NCBI GenBank assembly: GCA_028274465.1
Contig: CM051458.1
Coordinates: forward strand, 32,314,692-32,378,691
DNA: 64,000 nucleotides
Reading direction: 5' to 3'
Source: Plantago ovata
Taxonomy: Eukaryota; Streptophyta; Magnoliopsida; Lamiales; Plantaginaceae
Shown here in pieces: positions 46,831-58,371 of the stretch. The position numbers and the translations under genes are program-made. How positions within the stretch are numbered: position 1 is the first letter of the stretch; every line of letters starts with the position of its first letter. The notes under the pieces were generated by a model, which made no database searches, was not told where the DNA came from, and was given only the letters and a program-made list of their open reading frames with translations.

Positions 46831-49332
46831 TGATGAACGTTGGATTGTCGAGTTCCAATTAATCAAATAAATTTGTATTTAGCCAAAGGCAATTCACAAC
46901 TACAACGAAAACCGTAGTGTAGAAGTAGAATAACCTCGAGTGTCGATCTCTAAGGACTATAACTAGCTTTATCTAATCTAACTTAAGAATATAAAACAAC
47001 AAACGACTTAGCAAAGGTTTTTCTTAACAGATAATGGAGATTGGTAATAGTATGGTCATTCAAAGCATAGCAGGTTAATAATCATGCAAAATTCCTCGGT
47101 CTTGCATGGAGGTATTTGATCAATGAATTGTCCAATTGTGTTCCGTAATTATTCAACACTACGAAGATAGAGTTTTAGACAGATCAAAGAAATAAAGCAA
47201 TAACTCAGAGTATAATGCGCGATATAGCCATTAGCATAATTATTAACCCTTCGCTAAGAAATCACATACTATCACCAATGAGAAGTTTAGCTACTCATAG
47301 TTGTCATGCAATCAACAGAATCATACCACGAATGAATGAAAACATGATGAAAGATATATAAATATAAATAGAAAAACTGTAAGATACAATGTTACCGAAG
47401 GTTGTCAATCTCCGAAGAATCGCGATCTTACAAGCTCCAAACTGCTATGAAAAAGTATCTGCTAAGCTAAGAACCCCCAGAACAGGCTCTGGAGAATTCC
47501 TACCTAAAACTACTGAGAAAGGTGGGATAAAAGGTCTGGAAAAGTATGAAAAACGGAGAAAACTGAGCAACTATATATAGGCATTCGAATTGTGTGGGGC
47601 GAAGGGCCCCACACACCGGGCGATTCGCCTGGTGTGGGGAGATTCGCCCCACGTCCCGGGCGACTCGCCCGGGAGTGTTTTTCGGCCAGATACGCGTTTT
47701 CGACGCGTTGTTGGATTTCTTCCCCTTTTCGGACTCGGTTTTTGCCTTCTAGTGACCTTTTAGCCTTCAGACTCGACCCCTAGACTTCAAATCCTATCCG
47801 GAATCTTTCAGATACTCCAATTAGGCTTCTGGAACACCAATTCCTTGTCTACTTGATGAACGCGGATTTGTCGGTTCCGGTTCAGTCAAATAATATTTGT
47901 TATTTAGCCAAAGGCAATCCAAAACTACAACGAAAACCGTAGTGTAGCAGTAGAATGACTCGAGTGTCGTTCTCTGAGGACTATAACTAGCTTTATCAAA
48001 TTTAATTTAGAATATAAAAACAGCAGACAGATAGCAAAGGGTTTTTCTAACAGGTAATGGAGATTGGTGATAGTGTGATCCTTCGAAGCATAACGGGTCG
48101 ATAATCATGCATAAATTCCTCGGTCTTGCATGGAGATCTTTGATCAATCTAATGTCCTGTTGCAATTATTAAGCACTACGAAGATAATGGGTCTGACAAG
48201 TCAATCACTATTGTCCTAATGTGTTCCGTAATTATTCAACACTACGAAGATAAACTCGCGTACAGGTCGACAAGTGTCCAATTGTGCATAATAATTAATA
48301 CAACATACGAGAATTTAGGTTGTGCCTGATCAACGAAATAAAGCAATAACACCGAGTATAATGCGCGATATAGCCATTAGCATGATTATCTTCCCTTCGC
48401 TAAGAATTCACATACTACCACCAACGATAAGTTTAGCTACTCATAATAGGCATGCAATCAACAGAAATCATAGAAGAAAACATGTTGAAAGATAAATAAG
48501 AATAAGTAGAATAAACTGTAAGATACAAAGTTACCGAAGGTTGTCAATCTCCGGAGAATTGCGATCCTACAAGCTCCAATCTGCTATGAAAAAGTGTCCC
48601 CTAAGCTACGGACCCCCAGAACAGGCTCTGGAAGTCCCTACCTAAAACTACAGAGAGAGGTGAGAAAGTAGGTCTGGAAAAGTCTGATTTTCGGAGAAAA
48701 CTGAGCAACTATATATAGGCCTCGAAATACTGTGGGGCGGTTCGCCCCACACACCGGGCAGTTCCCCCGGTGTGGGGCGGTTCGCCCCACATCTGCGGCG
48801 GTTAGCCCCGGAGAGTTTTTTGCGGAATTCCGCGTTTTTGGATTTCTTCCCCTTTTCGGACTCGGTTTCTGACTTCTAGTGGCCTTCTAACCTCCAGATT
48901 CGGCTCCTAGACTCCAAATCCTATCCGGAAACCTTCAGATACTCCAAATATGCTTCTGGAACACCAATTCCTTGTCAACTTCAATATAATTGCCCGGAAA
49001 TCCTCGAATTTCAACCAAAACCTGTAAAATAAAATCTAAAGGGAAACGTGACACTATTCTAATAAAATGCACTAAAATATAGCTAAATTAACATAGAGGA
49101 TAGCTAAAATAGGTGAAAAGACTCGAATGAAAGTGTAAAATACACATTCATCACTACTTCAATATAATTGCCCGGAAAATCTCGTTTTTCAACCAAAACC
49201 TGTAAAATACAAACTAAAGGGAAACGTGACACTATTCTAATAAAATGCACTAAAATATAGCTAAATTAACATAGATGATAGTTAAAATAGGTGAAAAAGA
49301 CTCAAATGAAAGTGTAAAATACACGTTCATCA
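46831..49332 (-). repeat. 5' LTR of the gag-only element, with nested solo LTR
   Basis: TGATGAACGTTGG...ACGTTCATCA. Without the insertion at 47854-49153 and one target-duplication copy it is about 1197 bases and nearly identical to the LTR at 42555-43744. The palindrome array is at 47594-47674. Confidence 0.85.
47854..49153 (-). repeat. Solo LTR nested in the 5' LTR of the gag-only element
   Basis: TGATGAACGCGG...ACATTCATCA, 1300 bases, flanked by CTACT at 47849-47853 and 49154-49158. It is the same subfamily as 12715-13995 and is the youngest insertion in this nest. The palindrome array is at 48731-48810. Confidence 0.92.
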
Positions 49333-51210
49333 GAAACACTAGGACAATTCAAGACCATCGATTCAATATTTATAATTATCAAGTACTGCTTGCACTAAGC
49401 CTGACAACCTTAGCCAAGTATTAGTATAGATAGGAAGCTTTCAAAATACATGTCAAAACCTGTCTTTTGGTGTTTGTTAATTCGAATTACTTTTAAAGCA
49501 GTACGTGTTGCACTTTCATGCATAATTAGAACCCGATGCTTAGAATGAGCATTACTATCACCAGCTCTCGTCATATATTGTTGAGTTAAGCTAAGTTAGA
49601 TTTTTTTACTGAATTTATATAGTAGTTATTGTAGTTAAAGCTAGTGAAGTCCCTAGAGATCAACACTCGAGGTTATCTTACTTCTGCACTACGTGTTTTG
49701 TGTAGTTGTGAGTTGCCCTTTGGCTAAAAAAAATTCATTTGATTGTTCGAGTCTGACAATCTCGTTCATCAGTTATGCATCCAGCCCCCGTAGGGGCATA
49801 GCATAGTAGTAATATGGATCTTGGCCACTAAACTAATTGTTTGACTATTACTCGTATGTATTTGTTTTGGGGGCAATACATATGTGAAAATAGTGGGAGC
49901 TAAATAGCTAAAGGACCTTGTTATTTAGTTAGTTGCCTGTGTTTTAGAAATATTATTTCAATAGTTGATTTATTATTTTCGTTCTATATTATTTCTCCGT
50001 AGGAAAACAGAAATGGCTAGTATCTCACTCCGTGCTATCTTAGAGAAGCAAGTTTTGATTGGACCAAACTTCCTAGATTGGATCAGGAATATTCTTCTGG
50101 TGCAGAGGTATGAAAAGATTGAGTATGTCTTGGATGAAGCCATTCCTTTGTGTCCCGAGAATCAGAATGCCGAACAAATTGCTGCTTGGAATCAAGAAAA
50201 CAAGGCAAAGGCTAATAAGCATCAAGAGGATGCAAAGTCCGCACAGTGTATCATACTAGTGGCAATGAGCAATGAGCTGCAAAGGCAACATGAGAGCATG
50301 TTGCCGTATGAGATGGTGAAGCATCTGGAGTCGCTCTTTAAGACGACTACTAGGAGTGTCGAATTTGATTTGATCAAAGAGATATTCCAGTGCAAGCTCA
50401 ATGAAGGTGGAAACATGTCTGAACATGTACTCAAGATGATAGGTCTTTTCGAGAAGCTTGTCGTTGCTGGCATTAAGCTGGAAAAAAAAGTTGCAGACAT
50501 TTTCATCCTTCAATCATTGCCGAGTTCGTACTCGCAGTTCATTATTAACTATACCATGAATGCGAAAGATGCTATACTACCGGAGATCCACAATTTTTTG
50601 AAGACTCATGACCAATCTCTTCCCAAAAGGGAGAAAACGGTCATGTTAGTTGGGCAATCTTCCAACCCAAACCCGAAAAACAAAGGAGCTAAGGGTAAGG
50701 GAAAGAAGAAAGCCAAGGCCAATAATTCGAGTACTAAACCTAAAAGTCTTAACCAGAAAGGAGCACGTTTCAAAAGAAGTGGACGGGTACGCACAGATGA
50801 GTGCCTTTACTGTAAGCAGAAATGGCATTGGAAGAAAGACTGCCCGAAGTTGAAGGCAGAGGGAGCTAGCCGGCATCTAGCTCAGGTATGTTTGTTGTTG
50901 AAATAAACATGACTACTTTTGACTCCAATAGTTGGGTATTAGATATAGCTTGGGGCTCACAAATTTGTAATAATGTGCAGGGGCTAACTGAAGACAGGCT
51001 AGTCAAGCAAGGGGAAATCAATCTACGCGTTAGGAACGGCAATGTTGTCATCGCCAAGCGTGTTGGAAGATACAATATAGATTTGCCCTCTGGACAATGT
51101 TTAGAACTTAATAATGTTTATTATGTTCCTTCTATTGTTCGCAATATTATTTCCATTCCATTGTTAGACAATTTGGGTTTTTCCTTTCGTTTTGCTAATA
51201 ATACTTGTTA

Positions 51211-54200
51211 AAAAGGTAGAGATGGCTCATGAAAAGCTGATGCTGGCACAAAAGAATCTGTCTGCTCAACCTTTTAATGTGGAAATTCATACCTGTTCTA
51301 AGGCAGCTTTGGAGAGTATATAAAGCTCAGGGAACTAAAATTTCACTTTTGCAACAAAGGGCTAAATTGAATTGGGCGGCGGATGGTGATTCGAATTCTG
51401 CTTTTTACAATGCTCAGGTGAAACAGAGGAAACAGGTAAACAATATCTGGTGTTTGATTGATGCAAATGGTAGGCGTATCACTGATCAGGATGCTATAAC
51501 TGAGCATATTTTGGAGTTTTATACTCAGCTTTTTGGTACAGCAGCTACCACTATTCCCATTGATAAAGATGTGTTTCCTAACACTTCTTTAGTAACTGCA
51601 GAGATGAATGATTTGTTAAGTAGGAGAGTGAGCCCTGCAGAAATCAAACAGGTGGTGTTCTCTATGGGAGATAGGAAGGCACGTGGCCCGGATGGCTTTA
51701 ATTCCTGTTTCTATAAGTCTACTTGGGGTATTACTGGAAATCTGATTTGTGCAGCCATAGATGAGTTTTTTATGAATGGTAAACTGCTAAAACAGGTAAA
51801 TAATACCTCAGTTTCTCTTGTGCCAAAGGTAGAAAATCCCATGTTTGTAAAAGATTTTAGGCCCATTGCCTGTTGTAACATCCTCTATAAGATGATTACA
51901 AAAATCCTAGCACAAAGGTTGCAACAAATGATGCCTACTCTTGTACTGGACAGCCAGAGTGCGTTTGTTGTGGGAAGGCAGATGCATCATAACATTTTGC
52001 TGACACAGGAGCTTATCAAAGGTTATGGGCAAAAACATGTTTCTCCTAGGTGCTTGATGAAAATCGACTTGAGAAAGGCGTATGATTCTATAAGCTGGAG
52101 CTTTCTTTGTGCTATCTTAAGGAGTTATGGATTTAGTAGTTGGTTTGTTCATAGAGTTATGATCTGTGTTTCGACTGCTACTTTTTCTTTTAATATTAAT
52201 GGTAGACTAGTGGGGCACTTGAAGGGGAAACAAGGTTTAAGACAGGGTGACCCCCTTAGTCCCTATTTGTTTGTTCTGTGCATGGATTATCTTACTAGGA
52301 TGATGAGGATTGGGACTTACAATTCTGAGTTTCAGTACCATCCTAAGTGTAAGAAACTTGAAATTGTCCAAATTGGATTTGCTGATGACCTTATGATCTT
52401 CAGTAAAGCTGTCCCTGAGTCTTTGAAGATTGTGATGTATATCTTGTCCAAGTTCTCTGCCATTTCTGGTCTACAGATGAATAAGGAGAAGAGTTCTATT
52501 TACTTTGGGGGTGTTTCTCAAGATCTAAAGCGACAACTTCTTGACTTAACTGGTTTCTCTGAAGGAGAATTTCCATTTCGATACCTGGGTTTGCCTTTGA
52601 GTCCTAAGAAACTGAAAATTTGTCATTATGATCCTCTTATTTCAAAGAATGTGGGGAAATTTCAAGCCTGGAGCTTCAGGCACTTGAGTTATGCTGGGAG
52701 GCTGGTTTTGCTTAAATCGGTTCTGGATAGCATTATGAGATTCTGGGCCAGAATTATTCCTATTCCTGTGGGGGTAATCAATAGGGTCACTAGCATTTTT
52801 AGAAATTTCCTGTGGTCTGGGGAGGATTATGGGAGAAAGAGTTTGGTTTCTTGGCGTCAAGTTTGTCAGCTTAAAAGTAATGGTGGTTTAGACTTCAAGG
52901 AGTTACTCTCTTGGAATAAAGCAGCAATGATGAATTTCTTGTTTGATATTATGAAGCATCCTGCTAGCTCCCTTTGGCATAAATGGCTCTATACATACAA
53001 ATTGAAGAATCTGGATATCTGGGAAGTTCAGAGTAAATGTGGTGATAGCTTTTGGTGGCATAATATTTTACTCTTAAGAAGGGATGTCAGCTGGTTGATA
53101 AATGATGATGAGATAGAGAGAATTATGAGACTGCAGAACAACGAAAGGATTGATTTCCTCTATTCTAAGATCTGGCGTTCTGAGCCGGCGGTTCAGTGGG
53201 ACTCTATGGTCTGGAATAAGGTTGCTCTTTCCAGGGACAAATTCTGCATTTGGTTAGCTTGCTGGAACAGATTGCCCACCAAAGAGAGATTATCTAGATG
53301 GTCACTGGTTGATAATGATACTTGTCCTCTGTGCAATAATCATTCTGAAACTAGGGATCACATTCTTTGTACTTGTCCAGTGTTTCAATTGATCTTAAAA
53401 ACCTGTCTGTCTAAGTTTAATCTTTATGATGCTAATCTTGACTTTGCAGGATATCTCTATCTGTTTGTGCAGGCGACTAGGAAGAAGAGCTTTCTGTATC
53501 AGATTAAGGCTGGCTGGTTCTGCTGTGTCATGGAAGCGATATGGAGATTGCGGAACTTAGTGGTTTTTAAAAAAGAGGTGGTGCATATACCAGGTTACTG
53601 TACTAGTATTGCAAAAAAATTTGCCCTGACTTTACAAGTAAATAATAGGAAAAGTAATAGAATAACAAACAAGGTCTTACATTGTCTTGAGCACATTAAA
53701 ATTCTTTCTTTGGTTTCTGGTTATGGTGATACTCTTATGTTGTGTGGAGTGTCTGCTTCTGTTTTAACAGGTCCTGAGATTTGTTGGCACTTGGTGAAAA
53801 TCCCTTCCCTTGGCTGAATGATGCATTGTGAGTTGCTTTCTTTTTTGTACCATGATAGCCCAGAAAGGTTGAAAACTTAATGGGGGACACAGTGTTGTTT
53901 CCCTGTTGAGACTGCTTGAGTTAGAAGGGGAGTCGTGTACCTAGTACATTGCTCTGGAAACTGAAGATGTCTTTGATCCAACACACCAAGTTCAGATCAC
54001 AGTATTATGCTGGAGTCTGATGGATCAGATTGAGAAGAGGCAGGCCTGTGTCTTAAGAAGTTGTATAGTTCATAGATGGTAGCTAGAGGTTGTGCACTTT
54101 GTGCCTTAAGTTTTCTATCGGTAGCTACTCTGGCTATCCGACACTTTCTAGTGTTTGTCAGATGCTTAGGAAAACATTGTATGCATTGGGGTAGACCCCT

Positions 54201-54259
54201 CTTACATTTGTACATACACTTGGGCTATCAATGGATTTTAATTCTTCAAAAAAAAAAAA
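51211..54259 (+). mobile_element. 5'-truncated plant L1 LINE
   Basis: This LINE interrupts the Copia internal region. It ends in a 13-14 base A-tail and is flanked by an 11-base duplication with one mismatch (AATACTTGTTA at 51200-51210, AATACTTTTTA at 54260-54270). The endonuclease part is missing, so it was cut short on insertion. The 3' untranslated part is 53818-54246. Confidence 0.88.
51277..53817 (+). CDS. L1 reverse transcriptase with zf-RVT domain
   Basis: This 846-residue frame is open over the whole RT. It has LLQQRAKLNWAADGDSNSAFY (residues about 24-45), KARGPDGFNSCFYK, FRPIACCNILYKMITKILAQR, KIDLRKAYDSISW, GLRQGDPLSPYLF, the catalytic FADDLMIF (about 52378), the plant L1 thumb (FPFRYLGLPLSPKK) and a C-terminal zf-RVT (CPLCNNHSETRDHILCTC, about 53325). 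Sequence before 51310 continues the domain in another frame (VEMAHEKLMLAQKNLSAQPF), so there is one frameshift near 51310-51330, and the listed ATG is not the native start. The long open frame means a fairly recent insertion. Confidence 0.85.
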   Translation: MWKFIPVLRQLWRVYKAQGTKISLLQQRAKLNWAADGDSNSAFYNAQVKQRKQVNNIWCLIDANGRRITDQDAITEHILEFYTQLFGTAATTIPIDKDVFPNTSLVTAEMNDLLSRRVSPAEIKQVVFSMGDRKARGPDGFNSCFYKSTWGITGNLICAAIDEFFMNGKLLKQVNNTSVSLVPKVENPMFVKDFRPIACCNILYKMITKILAQRLQQMMPTLVLDSQSAFVVGRQMHHNILLTQELIKGYGQKHVSPRCLMKIDLRKAYDSISWSFLCAILRSYGFSSWFVHRVMICVSTATFSFNINGRLVGHLKGKQGLRQGDPLSPYLFVLCMDYLTRMMRIGTYNSEFQYHPKCKKLEIVQIGFADDLMIFSKAVPESLKIVMYILSKFSAISGLQMNKEKSSIYFGGVSQDLKRQLLDLTGFSEGEFPFRYLGLPLSPKKLKICHYDPLISKNVGKFQAWSFRHLSYAGRLVLLKSVLDSIMRFWARIIPIPVGVINRVTSIFRNFLWSGEDYGRKSLVSWRQVCQLKSNGGLDFKELLSWNKAAMMNFLFDIMKHPASSLWHKWLYTYKLKNLDIWEVQSKCGDSFWWHNILLLRRDVSWLINDDEIERIMRLQNNERIDFLYSKIWRSEPAVQWDSMVWNKVALSRDKFCIWLACWNRLPTKERLSRWSLVDNDTCPLCNNHSETRDHILCTCPVFQLILKTCLSKFNLYDANLDFAGYLYLFVQATRKKSFLYQIKAGWFCCVMEAIWRLRNLVVFKKEVVHIPGYCTSIAKKFALTLQVNNRKSNRITNKVLHCLEHIKILSLVSGYGDTLMLCGVSASVLTGPEICWHLVKIPSLG

Positions 54260-57200
54260 AATACTTTTTATTTTTCACACAACGATTTATTCTATGGAAA
54301 GGCGCGTTTGATGAATGGTTTATATATTTTGCAAAGTAGTCAAGCTTTAAATGAAATCGAAAACCAACAACCATCTTCAAGTAGGAAGAATAAACCGTCT
54401 TACCTATGGCATTGTAGACTTGGTCATATCAATGAAACACGGATTCAAAGACTAAGGAAGTTGGAGTACTTAGAACCATTTTATATTCAATCACATGGGA
54501 CGTGTGAATGTTGTGTTAAGGGCAAGATGACGAACAAACCCTTTGTAGGAAAAGGTGTTCGAGCCACTCGCTGCTTAAAGCTCATACATAGTGATGTATG
54601 TGGACCCTTTAAAATCAAAGTGCGTGGCGGTTATTCTTACTTCGTCACCTTTACAGACGATTTCTCAAGATAGGGATATATTTATTTGATGAAGCATAAA
54701 TCCGAAACCTTCGAGAAATTCAAGGAGTTTAGGAATGAAGTCAAAAAAGAATTAAACTTAAGCATTGTAAAACATCGCTCCGAGCCAGGAGGCGAATGCT
54801 TAAGTCAAGAATTCATCGACTACTTGAAGAAAAACGGAATTCAATCGCAGTGGACTCATCCTGGAACGCCCCAACTGAATGGCGTATCTGAGAGGAGAAA
54901 TCGAATCTTGTTAGACATGGTTAGATCAATGATTGCATTCTCAATTCTTCCAAAATATCTGTGGGGATATGCGCTACAAACTACAATCCATATTCTGAAT
55001 CGTGTACCATCTAAATTAGTTGAGAAAACTCCATATGAATTGTGGAAAGGCAGGAAGCCTAATTTTGACTATCTTCGTGTGTGGGGTTCTCCCGCAATAG
55101 TCAAAAGAATGCTCACTGGTAAGTTAGATGAGAAAGGTGTCAAGGTCTATTTCATAGGTTACCCTCGTGAGACGAGAGGTTATGAATTCTATCATACTGA
55201 AGATCATAAAGTGATCGTATCTAGAAACGTTAAGTTTCTAGAAGAAGAATACCTTCAAGAGGAAAGACTTGATGACATGATAGAACTTCAAGAAATTCAA
55301 GATGATGACACTAATGAACATGAGCCTATTATTATGGACTCAAGTTCAGTGCGAGCTTTTGGAGCTAATGATGGCAATGAAATGACACTTGCTAGGCATG
55401 TCATAGCCAGTGGGAGTCCTGTGATCCGAACCACAGTTCAGACCACTCTGACGGAACCAACTGTCGATCAACCTGTGCAACAAGACGCACAAGATCAGCC
55501 TCCCACAAGGGAGCAAAGGCGCCGAGCGCCTCCTGCTGTGCCTATACCCACTGATAATGTTCGTGTTACACGAAGTCAGAAAAGAAAAGCACCAGAGACC
55601 CCAACTGAGACTGAGGTCGAGCTCCGTAGGTCAAGGAGGAATCTGAAACTTCCTCCAGTGACAAGCCTTATGATGGAAGACATCAGTGAACTTGATGTTG
55701 GCTTGTCAGAAAGGGAAGACCCTATGACTTACGCTGAGGCAATGGACGACATTGACTCAGAGAGATGGCCAGAAGCCATGGAATTGGAAATAGACTTCAT
55801 GTACCAGAATCAAGTTTGGAACTTGGTTGATTTGCCCCAAGGTGTTAAGCTAATTGGATGCAAATGGGTCTTTAAGAGAAAGACCGATGCTGAGGGCAAG
55901 GTACAAACGCACAAGGCAAGACTTGTGGCTAAGGGTTATACCTAAAGGTATGGCATCGATTACGATGAAACCTTTTTGCCAGTGGCGAAACTGAAGTCTA
56001 TTCGAATTCTGCTTGCAATAGCTGCATATTATGATTATGAAATCTGGGAGATGGATGTCAAGACTGCTTTCCTCAATGGCAATCTTGAGGAAGAAGTCTA
56101 TATGGCACAACCAGAAGGTTTTAAGAGTAAAACAAAACCATCTGTTGTTTGCAAGCTACAGAGATCCATTTATGGATTGAAGCAAGCCTCAAGGAGCTGG
56201 AATATCCGTTTTGATGAAGCCGTAAAATTGTTTGACTTCATCAGAAGTGCGGAAGATCCCTATGTCTATAGTAGACACAGCGACACTGGGGTAGTTTTCA
56301 TGATTATCTATGTTGATGACATTTTGATCATGGGAAACAATGTCTCTATCTTAGAAGAGACAAAATTTTGGTTATCGAGTTCTTTTTCCATGAAGGAGTT
56401 GGGTAAAGCTAATTACATCCTTGGTATTAAGATCTATAGAGATAGATCGTAAAGGATGTTAGGATTGACACAATTCACCTATATCGACAAAGTGCTTAAT
56501 CGATTTGTGATGGATGGTTCTAAGAGAGGTTTTCTCCCAGCTAGACACGGTGTGTCGCTGTCTGTTAAGGATGCTCCTAAAACTGAGGAAGAGAGAAAGA
56601 CCATGAGCCGAATACCCTATGCCTCCGCGGTAGGATCCATCATGCATGCAATGAATTGCACAATGCCAGATGTGGCGTATGCTCTTGCTTGAATCAAAAA
56701 GAAATTTCCCTGTTATGAGGCGCGTGAATTTCATTCTTCTAATGAAGAAACCACGTTTGGGGCTCACTTGTCGACACCAACAGAATCCAGGTATGCCTCA
56801 CTGGACAGCTGTAAGGAACATACTCAAGTACCTATGAAGGACAAAAGATATGTTCTTGGTGTTTGGTGGAAAACCAGAGTTGAGAATGACTGCTTATGTC
56901 GATGCCGGCTTCGAATCAGATCCTGATGACTTCAAGTCACAAACAGGATATGTATTTACACTCAACGGAGGAGCTTTCTGCTAGAAGAGTTCAAAGAAAG
57001 CCACGATTGCTGACTCAGCCACAAAAGCCAAGTACATTGCTGCGTCAGAAGCATCGAAAGAAGCTATCTGGATTTCAGAGTTCTTGAAGGAATTGAGGGT
57101 CGTTCCTACTCCTAGTCCAATAACTATTTATTGTGACAATACGGGCGCCGTCGCGCAAGACAAGGAGTCTAGATCTACAAACAAGAACGAACATGTACTT

Positions 57201-58371
57201 AGAAAATATCACGTTATTCGTGAAATTATTGATAGAGGAGAAGTTAGTATAGAACGTGTCTCTACCACGGACAACGTGGCAGATCCATTCACAAAAGTCT
57301 TACCCGTGGAGGTTCATTTCAGACACTATACTAATTTAGGGATTAAGCATAAAGGTGGATGGCTCTAGTCCAAGTGGGAGATTGATAGTATGTATCTCCT
57401 AGAGACAACCTTTATTAAGGGCAAATGTACTATTACACAGTCAATGTAATATATTATATGTTTGTTTATCCATGTTTATGTTTACATAACGTATTTATAT
57501 ATTACATCAGGCATACAACATGCCATATCTTTATCTAGTTGGTCTGTATAGATATCAAACATGTCCCCTGTGGATAGATGACTGATCACATAACTACTGG
57601 GAACTATGTGAATTATCATCTATCCCAAACTCTCCCTAGTCGAAGCTCATCTCAGATTTAGGGGTCTGAATGAGGCAATCGAGACTAGTATGCGTGGAGG
57701 TTATACTCGTTGGAGCAAGTGTGTGTCGATCCCACGACCACAGAACGGATCATTAGACGAATCCATGATGTTCCTATAACTGCGCATAATTGTTCCAGGA
57801 GAATTCCGAACATTGGAAGAACCCACCGGATACTCCCATTGATGTGTATTCTACACTGAAGTGTCTATGGGAACCGGAGTTCTCGAAGTGATGCCATTCG
57901 TCCTTAGACTCACCGGGACTTTATCATCACATTTGTTGCCCTATGTCTTTGGGAGGGGATCCAACGCACGCTCTGAATAAGCAGCGTGATACGGCCCTTT
58001 CTGGGATCATGGCCATATTACAAATGTGGATGATAAGTGTTCTTGTGAGGATTCATCTCTCATGTGTAGCATTGGAGAGAACTGCCCAAGTCATTCATAG
58101 TTGTGTTGGTAAGACCACTGGCCAGCGTATTGATACATTTATGAATGGTCGCACTGAGTGCAACAGGCTTCTACAACGAAAGGGTAGCTTTGAGAAATCT
58201 CTCAAACGTCCTCATGTATTTATATTGCAAATGGGACCGTCTAGGAACCCCATGATGCCTAGTGATGTCACTAGCTTAATACACTGAGGCCCTATGGGTC
58301 ACACTATGTGGTGATTCAGCTTGTCCGCATGACCATAGAGATGGAATTATAATTAATCGACAGTAATTAAT

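Larger units (their letters stand above)
42555..49332 (-). mobile_element. Gag-only terminal-repeat element (TR-GAG-like), near complete
   Basis: It has left LTR 42555-43744, internal 43745-46830 and right LTR 46831-49332 (with a nested solo LTR), with the target duplication GAAAC at 42550-42554 and 49333-49337. The primer site at the right LTR sets the minus orientation. The internal 3.1 kb encodes only gag and a proline-rich downstream frame. There is no protease, RT or integrase, so it must have moved with enzymes from a relative. The two LTRs (1190 and, without the insertion, 1197 bases) are very similar, so this is one of the younger insertions here. Confidence 0.85.
41471..49778 (+). 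repeat. Old reverse-oriented LTR split by a gag-only element
   Basis: The two parts 41471-42554 and 49338-49778 form one LTR of the TGATGA...TTCATCA family, read in the opposite orientation to the element inside it. It is clearly diverged from the LTR at 23936-25132, so these are not the two LTRs of one element. The left end at 41471 is the less certain. Confidence 0.65.
49779..57382 (+). pseudogene. Copia internal region: gag, protease, integrase, RT, RNase H (fossil)
   Basis: The gag part begins MASISLRAILEKQVLIGPNF (50013), with a UBN2-type body and a zinc knuckle (CLYCKQKWHWKKDC). It is followed by a protease region, integrase (HPGTPQLNGVSERRNR), reverse transcriptase (WEMDVKTAFLNGNLEEEVYM; YVDDILIMG) and RNase H, ending before a polypurine tract (AAGTGGGAGA) at the 3' LTR. 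An L1 LINE is inserted at 51211-54259, and there are several small breaks. The upstream about 230 bases (49779-50012) are the remaining leader, without a primer site. Confidence 0.85.

Noticed and set aside
13560-48820. CRISPR-like reading of the GGGCGAnTCGCCC arrays
   Set aside because: Units are short palindromes without unique spacers, they lie in retroelement LTRs, and the DNA is eukaryotic.
23936-49778. Reading 23936-25132 and 41471-49778 as the two LTRs of one giant element with the gene island as its interior
   Set aside because: The two LTRs are too different to be a pair, no primer site follows the left one, no polypurine tract precedes the right one, and no target duplication matches.
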